Source: Dysgonamonadaceae bacterium (GTDB lineage Bacteria; Bacteroidota; Bacteroidia; Bacteroidales; Azobacteroidaceae). Taken from it: DNA of 5,349 nt. Below the pieces are notes generated by a model, which worked only from the letters and a program-made list of their open reading frames with translations, made no database searches and was not told the origin of the DNA. Positions 1 through 5,009 of the stretch are shown here, piece by piece. A program made the translations under genes and the position numbers. The first letter of the stretch is position 1. Each line of letters starts with the position of its first letter. Location of the stretch: contig JAITCT010000282.1 in assembly GCA_031282925.1 (NCBI GenBank), positions 1-5,349 of the forward strand, given 5' to 3'.

Positions 1-11
1 ATATCACACAG

Positions 12-30
12 GCCGGAATATTTTCCCGGC
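12..30. repeat. Short inverted repeat near left edge
   Basis: GCCGGAA (12-18) can pair with TTCCCGGC (23-30), leaving a TATT loop and one bulged C. No T-run follows directly on either strand, so it is not a terminator by itself, though it sits just before the terminator-like hairpin at 37-58. Its role is unknown. Confidence 0.4.
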
Positions 31-36
31 AAAACT

Positions 37-58
37 CTACATTCATGTAGTTATTTTT
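37..58 (+). terminator. Candidate rho-independent terminator
   Basis: CTACAT (37-42) and ATGTAG (45-50) form a perfect 6-bp inverted repeat. As a hairpin the inner pairs open to give CTAC/GTAG around a 6-nt loop. TTATTTTT follows directly on the + strand. The stem is short and A/T-rich, so termination would be weak. If real, it would end a + strand gene lying left of the window. No coding sequence is visible between 1 and the hairpin. Confidence 0.3.
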
Positions 59-93
59 AATGCATTATTACAATAAAGTAGGGAAGCCGCCCT

Positions 94-129
94 TTTGAAA
101 TGCACCCCTTACATCGGGGGCATTTCAAA
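94..129. repeat. Long perfect hairpin, 14-bp stem
   Basis: TTTGAAATGC (94-103) is the exact reverse complement of GCATTTCAAA (120-129). Inside it, CCCC (105-108) pairs with GGGG (116-119). The only blemish is the bulged A at 104, and the loop is TTACATC. That gives 14 base pairs. No T-run follows on the + strand. This is the strongest simple stem-loop in the window. It could be the end of a mobile element or an RNA structure; neither can be shown here. Confidence 0.75.
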
Positions 130-159
130 TTGTCGCAGTGCGGTTGTGAATCCCGTCAT

Positions 160-175
160 TCCCGTGCAACCGGGA
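160..175. repeat. Small inverted repeat TCCCG/CGGGA
   Basis: TCCCG (160-164) pairs with CGGGA (171-175) around TGCAAC. The surrounding text, CGTCATTCCCG and CCGGGAGT, resembles the widespread intergenic palindrome built on CATTCCCG and CGGGAAT found in many bacteria. That resemblance is from general memory and has not been checked. Confidence 0.45.
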
Positions 176-214
176 GTAGAAACTGGTCGCAACAACAGGC
201 GTTCAACCCTGATC

Positions 215-246
215 ATTGAGGGCGCACCCATGTGTGCGCCCTTGAT
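215..246. repeat. Palindrome with GGGCGCAC/GTGCGCCC arms
   Basis: GGGCGCAC (220-227) and GTGCGCCC (234-241) are perfect complements around CCATGT. On the + strand transcript the stem extends outward through 215-219 against 242-246, using three Watson-Crick and two G-U pairs, for 13 pairs in total. The right arm, GTGCGCCC, occurs again at 294-301 in the next hairpin, so the two are related. Confidence 0.7.
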
Positions 247-279
247 CATCGGGGGGCGCCGCCCTGAATCATCGGGGGG
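245..279. repeat. Direct repeat ATCATCGGGGGG, two copies
   Basis: The 12-mer ATCATCGGGGGG occurs at 245-256 and again at 268-279. A shorter form, ATCGGGGG, is seen at 113-120. The second copy runs into an uninterrupted tract of 11 G (274-284). Each copy sits beside a hairpin, which suggests a repeated module rather than unrelated palindromes. Confidence 0.65.
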
Positions 280-280
280 G

Positions 281-302
281 GGGGCACACACAGGTGCGCC
301 CC
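281..302. repeat. Second GTGCGCCC hairpin, one mismatch
   Basis: GGGGC-A-CAC (281-289) faces GTG-C-GCCCC (294-302) around ACAG, giving eight pairs and one A-C mismatch at 286/297. A G at 286 would restore the same arm as the hairpin at 220-241, so this looks like a copy with one arm changed by a single transition. Confidence 0.6.
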
Positions 303-324
303 TACGCCTCGCGCCGTCTATTTT

Positions 325-341
325 GACAGGTTGAACCTGTC
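325..341. repeat. 17-nt palindrome GACAGGTT-G-AACCTGTC
   Basis: The two arms (325-332 and 334-341) are exact complements with one base at the centre. As an RNA hairpin the usable stem is GACAGG/CCTGTC with loop TTGAA. The symmetry also fits a dimeric protein-binding site, but no adjacent promoter supports an operator role. Confidence 0.5.
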
Positions 342-354
342 GGGATAAAAGGCA

Positions 355-369
355 CGAGGCACAGCCTCG
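355..369. repeat. Hairpin CGAGGC-ACA-GCCTCG
   Basis: There is a perfect 6-bp stem with a 3-nt loop. GCCTCGC of the right arm is also present at 306-312, upstream of the 325-341 palindrome. The hairpin abuts the first copy of the 15-nt direct repeat that starts at 368. Confidence 0.55.
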
Positions 370-382
370 CACCAACCGAGGG
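368..382 (+). repeat. 15-nt direct repeat, copy 1
   Basis: CGCACCAACCGAGGG is identical to 467-481, with the two copies starting 99 nt apart. This copy follows the CGAGGC hairpin directly. It is followed by a weak AACC/GGTT stem and a T-run, which I did not accept as a terminator. Confidence 0.7.
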
Positions 383-447
383 AGGGTTAATTCTTTTTTT
401 GAGGTGCTGTTTTTTTATTGCAATCAATCCCGTCAAGGATTAAAGCC

Positions 448-547
448 CGGTAGAAATGATTGATTCCGCACCAACCGAGGGCATGTCAAAATCACGTTGC
501 ATCTCTACGAGATGCCGGTTGGGGAGGGATATATTCATTTTCTACCG
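448..547. repeat. Nested ~100-nt inverted repeat
   Basis: Three sets of complementary arms nest inside one another. The outer arm CGGTAGAAATGA (448-459) pairs with TCATTTTCTACCG (535-547) with one bulged T. The middle arm CCAACCG (471-477) pairs with CGGTTGG (516-522). The core GCATCTC (499-505) and GAGATGC (509-515) form a perfect 7-bp stem with loop TAC. The middle right arm is contiguous with the core, while the left side has a 21-nt insertion (478-498). The design resembles a MITE or a folded intergenic RNA. It lies about 100 nt upstream of the promoter for the regulator gene. Confidence 0.65.
467..481 (+). repeat. 15-nt direct repeat, copy 2
   Basis: This is an exact second copy of CGCACCAACCGAGGG (first at 368-382). 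Here the CCAACCG part doubles as the middle left arm of the 448-547 nested inverted repeat, so one sequence is used in both a direct and an inverted relationship. Confidence 0.7.
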
Positions 548-575
548 AACTGTGCATCTCTGCGAAATACCGATT
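498..575 (+). repeat. Imperfect 23-nt direct repeat pair
   Basis: The 23 nt at 498-520 recur at 553-575 with 19 identities, and all four differences are A/G transitions (507/562, 511/566, 514/569, 518/573). In the first copy the sequence folds as a perfect GCATCTC/GAGATGC hairpin. In the second, the changes at 566 and 569 break two of the seven pairs. The second copy therefore looks like a decayed or unselected version. Confidence 0.6.
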
Positions 576-644
576 CCATGCTCATCAACATACATGCCTG
601 AAAAAACAGCGCCTCAAAAAAGATTTAGCCAAATTTTCTCAAAG

Positions 645-677
645 TTTGGAAATAACGTTTATTTTGTATTACCTTTG
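645..677 (+). promoter_or_regulatory. Bacteroidota-type promoter of the regulator gene
   Basis: TTTG at 645-648 (-33 element) and TACCTTTG at 670-677 (a perfect TAnnTTTG -7 element) are separated by 21 nt, matching the known Bacteroides sigma-ABfr consensus. Transcription would begin a few bases after 680, giving a leader of roughly 15-20 nt before the ATG at 702. The position supports the short start of the downstream gene over the longer open frame that begins at 456. Confidence 0.6.
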
Positions 678-701
678 CTGCTAACTAATATATCAAAAAA
701 C

Positions 702-1277
702 ATGAATACCGAAAAAATAGTAGGAAAAAGGATTAAATCCTTACGGGAATCCCAGTCTATCGGTTTGGAGGAGATGGCGGAACGCACCGGTCTGGATGTG
801 GAACAAATCAACCGTATTGAAAGCGACAAGGAATTGCCTTCGCTGGCGCCGTTGATTAAGATTGCTCGGGCTTTGGGCGTCCGTTTGGGTACTTTTTTGG
901 ACGACCGGGATGCTCTGGGACCTGTTATTTCCCGTAAAACCAACCGGCAGGAAGGCTTCAGGTTTTCTACTACCCGGACGGTTTCCCGTACGCACATGGA
1001 TTATTACTCTTTGTCGGCTGATAAATCGGGACGGCACATGGAGCCGTTTATCATCCGGGTTGCACCAAGGGAGGAGGACGATTTTCAGCTTTCATCTCAC
1101 GAAGGCGAAGAGTTTATCTTCTGCCTGGACGGTGCCATTGAGGTAACTTACGGAGAGGATACTCATATTCTCGCGGAGGGCGACAGTATTTATTACGATT
1201 CCATTGTCGCCCATCATGTCCATGCCGCCGATGCAAGGGGCGCTAATATTTTGGCGGTTGTTTATACGCCTGTGTGA
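702..1277 (+). CDS. XRE-family HTH/cupin transcriptional regulator
   Basis: The 191-residue protein has an N-terminal XRE-type helix-turn-helix (about residues 6-66; recognition part near DVEQINRIESDKELPSL, 32-48) and a C-terminal cupin barrel (about 108-190). The cupin shows H133-EGEEF-x-F-x-L-x-G144, then GDSIYYD (160-166) and H171-H172. This is the usual form of small HTH-cupin regulators, in which the cupin binds a small ligand or metal. The acid-for-histidine change in the HxH position is common among them. The open frame runs upstream to 456, but I chose the ATG at 702. It gives normal family length and begins at the conserved KRIKSLRES region. The extra 82 residues would cross the promoter and the palindromes. 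It acts in the cytoplasm on DNA. Its likely target is its own promoter and the ligase gene 47 nt downstream, by inference from adjacency. Confidence 0.88.
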   Translation: MNTEKIVGKRIKSLRESQSIGLEEMAERTGLDVEQINRIESDKELPSLAPLIKIARALGVRLGTFLDDRDALGPVISRKTNRQEGFRFSTTRTVSRTHMDYYSLSADKSGRHMEPFIIRVAPREEDDFQLSSHEGEEFIFCLDGAIEVTYGEDTHILAEGDSIYYDSIVAHHVHAADARGANILAVVYTPV

Positions 1278-1324
1278 GAAGGATGAAGGGTGAGATGTAG
1301 TTCGTATTTCGTAATTGAATTGAT

Positions 1325-2965
1325 ATGATTTTATCAGAAAAAACTATTGGCCAATGGCTTGAATATTGGGCGGAAACAACGCCTGATAAAGAATATATTG
1401 TGTATTCCGACCGTGATTTGCGGTTCACGTGGAAGCAGTTCAACGAAAGAGTGGACAATATGTCGAAGGGATTGATTTCCATCGGAGTAACAACCGGTAC
1501 GCATGTGGGGATTTGGGCGACCAATGTCCCCGACTGGCTGACCTTTCTGTATGCTTCCGCTAAAATCGGGGCGATTGCCGTTACCGTCAATACCAATTAC
1601 AAACAGCATGAACTGGAATACCTGACGGAAGATTCGGACATTCATACCTTATGTATTACCGAAGGCGTTTTCGACGGTTCGTATGTGGATATGGTGAATG
1701 CCATGCTTCCCGAATTGAAGACTTCGCAGCGGGGGTATGTCAAAAGCAAACGGTTTCCGTACCTGAAAAATGTGGTCTTTATCGGTCAGGAAAAATATCG
1801 CGGCATGTATAACACCGCAGAGTTGTTGTTGCTGGGGCAAAACATTTCCGGACAAAAGTTGAACGAACTGAAAAGCAAAGTGAATTGCCGCAATGTAGTC
1901 AATATGCAATATACTTCGGGGACAACGGGCTTTCCCAAAGGCGTGATGCTCACGCATTACAATATAGTGAACAACGGCTATTTTACGGGCGAAGGAATGC
2001 ACTTCACGCAGGACGATAAACTTTGTTGCTGCGTGCCGCTATTCCACTGTTTCGGAGTGGTTTTGGCAACAATGGCCTGCCTGACGCACGGGACTACCCA
2101 GGTGATGGTCGAACGGTTCGACCCTTTGCTTGTCCTGGCTTCCGTCCACAAAGAACGATGTACGGTTTTACATGGCGTTCCGACGATGTTTATTGCGGAA
2201 ATGAACCACCCGATGTTTTCCATGTTCGACGTCAGTTCATTACGAACCGGCATTATGGCCGGTTCGCTATGTCCCATTGAGTTGATGCGTAAAGTAACCG
2301 AACAACTGCATGTTACGTACATCACCAGCGTTTACGGCCTCACCGAATCTTCGCCGGGAATGACCCATTCGGTGATAGAAGACCCTTTTGAAGCGCGTTG
2401 CACTACGGTCGGCAAGGAATATCCGTTTACGGAAGTGAAAATTATTGACCCCGATACGGGTAAAGAATGTCCTGCCGGCGTTCAGGGGGAAGTTTGCTGT
2501 AAAGGTTATCTGGTGATGAAAGGTTACTACAAGAATCCGAAAGCAACGGAGGAGGTGATTGACAAAAACGGATTCCTTCATTCGGGCGATTTGGGCGTAA
2601 AGGACGAAAACGGTTATTACCGGATCACCGGACGCATTAAAGATATGATTATCCGCGGCGGGGAAAATATTTATCCCCGTGAAATTGAGGAATTTTTATA
2701 CCGGTTGCCGGGAGTGAAAGACATTCAGGTAGCCGGTATGCCATCCGAAAAGTACGGCGAAGAAGTGGCTGCTTTCATTATCCCTGAAGATAATGCGAAT
2801 CTGACGTCCGATGAAGTGCGTGAGTTTTGCCGCGGGAAAATCGCCCGGCATAAAATCCCGAAATATGTTTTCTTCGTCAAAACTTTCCCCTTGACGGGAA
2901 GCGGGAAGATTCAGAAATTCAAACTTAAAGACGTCGGATTGGCGATGTTGAAGGAACAGTTGTAA
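1325..2965 (+). CDS. AMP-binding acyl-CoA synthetase, ACSF2/YngI-like
   Basis: This 546-residue ANL-superfamily ligase, full length for the family, activates a carboxylic acid with ATP to an acyl-adenylate and passes it to CoA. All core motifs are visible: the P-loop [11 protein letters not shown] (196-206), YGLTE (337-341), SGDLG (420-424), [16 protein letters not shown] (436-451) and the C-terminal catalytic lysine in TGSGKIQK (K528). The VPLFHCFG segment (237-244), VLHGVPTMF (281-289) and the ending [11 protein letters not shown] resemble medium-chain ACSF2 and Bacillus YngI more than classical FadD. A medium- or long-chain fatty acid is therefore the likeliest substrate, but chain length cannot be read from sequence. 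The start lies in an A/T-rich leader with no clear Shine-Dalgarno. I see no promoter in the 47-nt gap, so it is probably cotranscribed with the HTH/cupin gene. A short run of cysteines (C234-C236) precedes the VPLFHCFG segment. Confidence 0.92.
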   Translation: MILSEKTIGQWLEYWAETTPDKEYIVYSDRDLRFTWKQFNERVDNMSKGLISIGVTTGTHVGIWATNVPDWLTFLYASAKIGAIAVTVNTNYKQHELEYLTEDSDIHTLCITEGVFDGSYVDMVNAMLPELKTSQRGYVKSKRFPYLKNVVFIGQEKYRGMYNTAELLLLGQNISGQKLNELKSKVNCRNVVNMQYTSGTTGFPKGVMLTHYNIVNNGYFTGEGMHFTQDDKLCCCVPLFHCFGVVLATMACLTHGTTQVMVERFDPLLVLASVHKERCTVLHGVPTMFIAEMNHPMFSMFDVSSLRTGIMAGSLCPIELMRKVTEQLHVTYITSVYGLTESSPGMTHSVIEDPFEARCTTVGKEYPFTEVKIIDPDTGKECPAGVQGEVCCKGYLVMKGYYKNPKATEEVIDKNGFLHSGDLGVKDENGYYRITGRIKDMIIRGGENIYPREIEEFLYRLPGVKDIQVAGMPSEKYGEEVAAFIIPEDNANLTSDEVREFCRGKIARHKIPKYVFFVKTFPLTGSGKIQKFKLKDVGLAMLKEQL

Positions 2966-2973
2966 AAAAGATC

Positions 2974-2988
2974 GCCGAATTACACGGC
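2974..2988 (-). terminator. Weak terminator between convergent genes
   Basis: GCCG (2974-2977) and CGGC (2985-2988) form a 4-bp stem with loop AATTACA. Read on the - strand the stem is followed by GATCTTTTTT (2974 down to 2965), a terminator-like layout for the CPBP gene whose stop codon lies in the loop. On the + strand no T-run follows, so it would not stop the ligase transcript well. The stem is short, hence the low confidence. Confidence 0.3.
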
Positions 2989-3912
2989 TTCCGCCTTGTC
3001 CCAAAGCGAACCGCTCTTACGGATTTGCCGGAAGGCATAAACAAACAGCAAAAGAGAAATAACGGAAAGCCACCAGGTATTCCCATAACCCAAAGCATCC
3101 AGCCGTTCCATTTGCGCGGAATCTTCCTGATAGACGGTATAAAGGACAACGCCGGTAAAATTATGTATGAAATGCGCAATAACGGGAATCCACAGGCATT
3201 TGGTAAAATCCAGCAAGTAACCGAAATAAGCGCCCAACAGCAGTCGCGGAATAAAACCGTAGAACTGAAAATGAACAAAACTGAAAATAAAAGCGGCAGA
3301 CCAAATAACAATGTGTTTGTTGCGAATCATACTGCCGAAAATCCGCTGGAGCGTTCCCCTGAAAAGAAATTCTTCCCCGACAGCGGCAAAAACAGCCACA
3401 ATCAATATATTGAAAATAATATCCTGCATATTTGTAGTGCGCAGCATGGATTCGGTCAGTTCGGCGCCGGTTTCTTCCATGGATTTGATATAGGCTTCCA
3501 CACCTTTTAAAAAATCCGGCAAAACCATTTGCCGGTTCCACTGGGTAATCAAATTCAGGAATGGAAGAATAAAAATCATGCTTAGAACAGTCCAAAACAC
3601 GGTTGAACCGTAAAACGGAGTATTCAGATAAAGATAATCCTTGTAGTTCTCGCCGAATAGATAAGCGGTCAGCAAAGCGGGGAAAATAAAAACACCCAAC
3701 TGGTTAAGGAATTGCATATCCCTCAAATAAACCGGATAAGCGGCTATGTTTGCCATCATTTCGTTGATGGCCTCTGCATTGAAACCCGACTTCAACGCAA
3801 TAAGGAATGCGGAAGCTACACTTCCGGCTACGGTTCCGACAATTATGATTCCAACAAACAGAATGAACTGGACAATGCCGCCCGAATCTTTGTATACGCC
3901 TCTTAAAACCAT
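2980..3912 (-). CDS. CPBP-family intramembrane metalloprotease
   Basis: This is a 310-residue membrane protein with about seven or eight hydrophobic segments (near residues 13-39, 66-88, 104-122, 163-180, 200-213, 220-235, 240-258 and 278-296). It carries the three CPBP (Abi/CAAX-processing) motifs: EEFLFR (E180, E181, R185), FSFVH (F210 to H214) and HFIHN (H247 to N251). The glutamates and histidines are the expected metal-binding and catalytic residues, so the enzyme looks intact. Bacterial members are linked to prenyl-protein cleavage, bacteriocin self-immunity or membrane-protein turnover; the substrate here is unknown. The start at 3912 gives MVLRGVYKDSGG before the first membrane span, a normal beginning for this group. 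It begins 4 nt after the stop of the dihydroorotate-dehydrogenase-like gene, in an AGATTAAGGTA context that could serve as a weak ribosome site, so translational coupling is likely. Confidence 0.9.
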   Translation of the reverse strand: MVLRGVYKDSGGIVQFILFVGIIIVGTVAGSVASAFLIALKSGFNAEAINEMMANIAAYPVYLRDMQFLNQLGVFIFPALLTAYLFGENYKDYLYLNTPFYGSTVFWTVLSMIFILPFLNLITQWNRQMVLPDFLKGVEAYIKSMEETGAELTESMLRTTNMQDIIFNILIVAVFAAVGEEFLFRGTLQRIFGSMIRNKHIVIWSAAFIFSFVHFQFYGFIPRLLLGAYFGYLLDFTKCLWIPVIAHFIHNFTGVVLYTVYQEDSAQMERLDALGYGNTWWLSVISLLLFVYAFRQIRKSGSLWDKAEAV

Positions 3913-3916
3913 TACC

Positions 3917-4894
3917 TTAATCTCTGTTGGAAAAGTATTTCATAAACTGAATCCGTTCGTGTAAAGACGGGTCTTGAATTTCATCAAAATTCAACTGTTT
4001 TTTGACTTCTTCTATTGACTTGAATTCTTTGGCAAGCATCCACTCCTCCAAACTCCGGTTCATTGCCTGGATAATTTCATTCCCGTGCTGGTAAACGGTG
4101 CTGCACAATTCGACGGCCGAAGCCCCGCACAGAATACATTTGATAATGTCTTCCCAATCGTGAATGCCCGTACAGGAGGCGATTGAAACATCGGGAAGTT
4201 TTGCGCCGACAAGGGAAGTCCACCTGAGCGTATCCGCAATTTCGGCATTCGAGCTGAACACATATCCCGAATTTGCCTGCATCAGGTGAATATCAATATC
4301 CGGCTGATAAAAACGGCTGAAAAGTACAACTCCATCCGCGCCTGCTTTTCGTACATCATCCGTCAATTTTACAATGTGACTGAAATATTTGCTCATTTTC
4401 ACAATCACCGGAATATTCACAAGGGATTTGACTTGCCGGGTAATACACACATAAATGTTCTCAACCGTATTTTCAGGCCGGTCGATTTCGGTATTCAGCC
4501 CGAAAATATTCAACTCAATCGCGTCGGCGCCGGCCGTTTCAATCTTGCGGACAAAATCAATCCATCCGTTGTTGCGATAACAGTTAATACTTGCTATAAC
4601 CGGAATACGGCACGATTTTTTGGATTTCTTTATCAATTGCAGGTAATCGTCCAGTTGCATTCCATTGAGGGAATTGAGGACATAATCGTGCGCTTTCGGC
4701 GAATCCGTCCAGGTGTTTTTACCGGTTTGTATTTCAATCTGTTCCTCAAATATCGAAGGCAATATGACGGCGCCCGCCCCTGCCTTTTCAAGCGCTGTGT
4801 TTTTTTCCGGAGTATTCGTTAAGCCTGAACTTCCTATGAGGACAGGGCTAATTAAATCTAAACCCGCAAAATTCGTCGTTAAAATCTTCTCCAT
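3917..4894 (-). CDS. Dihydroorotate dehydrogenase-like protein lacking catalytic Cys
   Basis: This 325-residue TIM barrel is related to class 1 dihydroorotate dehydrogenases. N-terminal LISPVLIGSSGLT (14-26) matches the usual glycine-rich FMN-contact start. IPVIVKMS (161-168) contains the conserved lysine (K166). CTGIHDWEDI (241-250) and GASAVELCS (257-265) correspond to the FMN-phosphate region. In true class 1 enzymes the catalytic loop reads ELN-x-SCPN. Here it is ELNIFGLN (127-134), with glycine where the base cysteine should be. A known group of DHOD-like proteins in Bacteroidota and others shares this loss, so pyrimidine synthesis is an unlikely role. FMN binding and a redox function remain plausible. 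It is the first gene of a two-gene unit with the CPBP protease. The ATG at 4894 follows a good promoter by about 35 nt, and no better start is available. Confidence 0.85.
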   Translation of the reverse strand: MEKILTTNFAGLDLISPVLIGSSGLTNTPEKNTALEKAGAGAVILPSIFEEQIEIQTGKNTWTDSPKAHDYVLNSLNGMQLDDYLQLIKKSKKSCRIPVIASINCYRNNGWIDFVRKIETAGADAIELNIFGLNTEIDRPENTVENIYVCITRQVKSLVNIPVIVKMSKYFSHIVKLTDDVRKAGADGVVLFSRFYQPDIDIHLMQANSGYVFSSNAEIADTLRWTSLVGAKLPDVSIASCTGIHDWEDIIKCILCGASAVELCSTVYQHGNEIIQAMNRSLEEWMLAKEFKSIEEVKKQLNFDEIQDPSLHERIQFMKYFSNRD

Positions 4895-4929
4895 ATATTA
4901 TTGTATGAATTAAATTTAATTACAAGGCG

Positions 4930-4961
4930 CAAAGCTATCAAATTTATTTTTATAATCCAAT
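4930..4961 (-). promoter_or_regulatory. Bacteroidota-type promoter of the DHOD-like/CPBP unit
   Basis: Read on the - strand, TAGCTTTG (4937 down to 4930) is a perfect TAnnTTTG -7 element. ATTG (4961 down to 4958) lies 20 nt upstream as the -33 element (ATTG rather than TTTG). The predicted leader is about 30 nt and very A/T-rich. The promoter lies outside the insertion sequence, so the unit does not depend on the IS for transcription. Confidence 0.6.
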
Positions 4962-4985
4962 TTTTAGCGGTGCTAATATGTAAAG

Positions 4986-5009
4986 ACAGATTCAAGTTAC
5001 CAATGCAAC
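4986..5009 (-). repeat. Putative IS30 terminal inverted repeat
   Basis: The sequence around the transposase stop codon (TTGCATTGG followed by AACTTGAATCTGTC on the - strand) looks like the outer end of a Bacteroidota IS30-family element, in which the repeat often overlaps the last transposase codons. The partner repeat and the target duplication lie outside the window, so the exact boundary is uncertain by several bases. Confidence 0.35.

Larger units (their letters stand above)
85..644. other. Gene-free region packed with palindromes
   Basis: I see no credible gene here. The open frames that cross it translate hairpin arms and G-runs and resemble no protein family. From about 85 to 385 the DNA is visibly richer in G and C than either flank. 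It is crowded with perfect or near-perfect inverted repeats at 94-129, 160-175, 215-246, 281-302, 325-341, 355-369 and 499-515, and with short direct repeats. From 576 to 644 I see only A/T-rich leader-like sequence before the promoter. The organisation resembles the repetitive intergenic elements (REP- or MITE-like) seen in many Bacteroidales genomes. Whether it is one element or several cannot be decided from a single copy. Confidence 0.7.

Noticed and set aside
95..375. Open frames of 79 and 88 residues on the two strands over the palindromic region
   Set aside because: Their peptides are translated hairpin arms and G/C-runs (repeated GAP and GRR patterns), the + frame starts at a TTG inside a hairpin arm, and neither has a ribosome site or family resemblance.
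374..400. AACC/GGTT stem followed by a T-run as a terminator
   Set aside because: The stem is only 4 bp with a 7-nt loop, several bases separate it from the T-run, and there is no upstream + strand gene to end.
94..575. CRISPR array
   Set aside because: Repeats are few, differ from each other, are irregularly spaced and are themselves palindromic modules; there are no regular spacers and no cas gene in the window.
456..701. An 82-residue N-terminal extension of the HTH/cupin frame, starting at the ATG at 456
   Set aside because: It would cross the nested inverted repeat and the promoter at 645-677, resembles no HTH regulator, and the ATG at 702 gives normal family length.
1278..1324. Separate promoter for the ligase gene
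   Set aside because: No TAnnTTTG with a correctly spaced TTTG is present in the gap, so cotranscription with the regulator is the simpler reading.
3025..3510. 161-residue + strand open frame inside the CPBP gene
   Set aside because: It is the opposite strand of a well-supported protease with all catalytic motifs; the peptide is low in family-like features.
4286..4822. 178-residue + strand open frame inside the DHOD-like gene
   Set aside because: It lies antisense to a clear TIM-barrel coding sequence with family motifs, so it is a shadow frame.
3917..4894. Calling the barrel protein PyrD
   Set aside because: The catalytic cysteine position is glycine (ELNIFGLN), and related proteins in this phylum form a separate DHOD-like group, so the pyrimidine enzyme name would overclaim.
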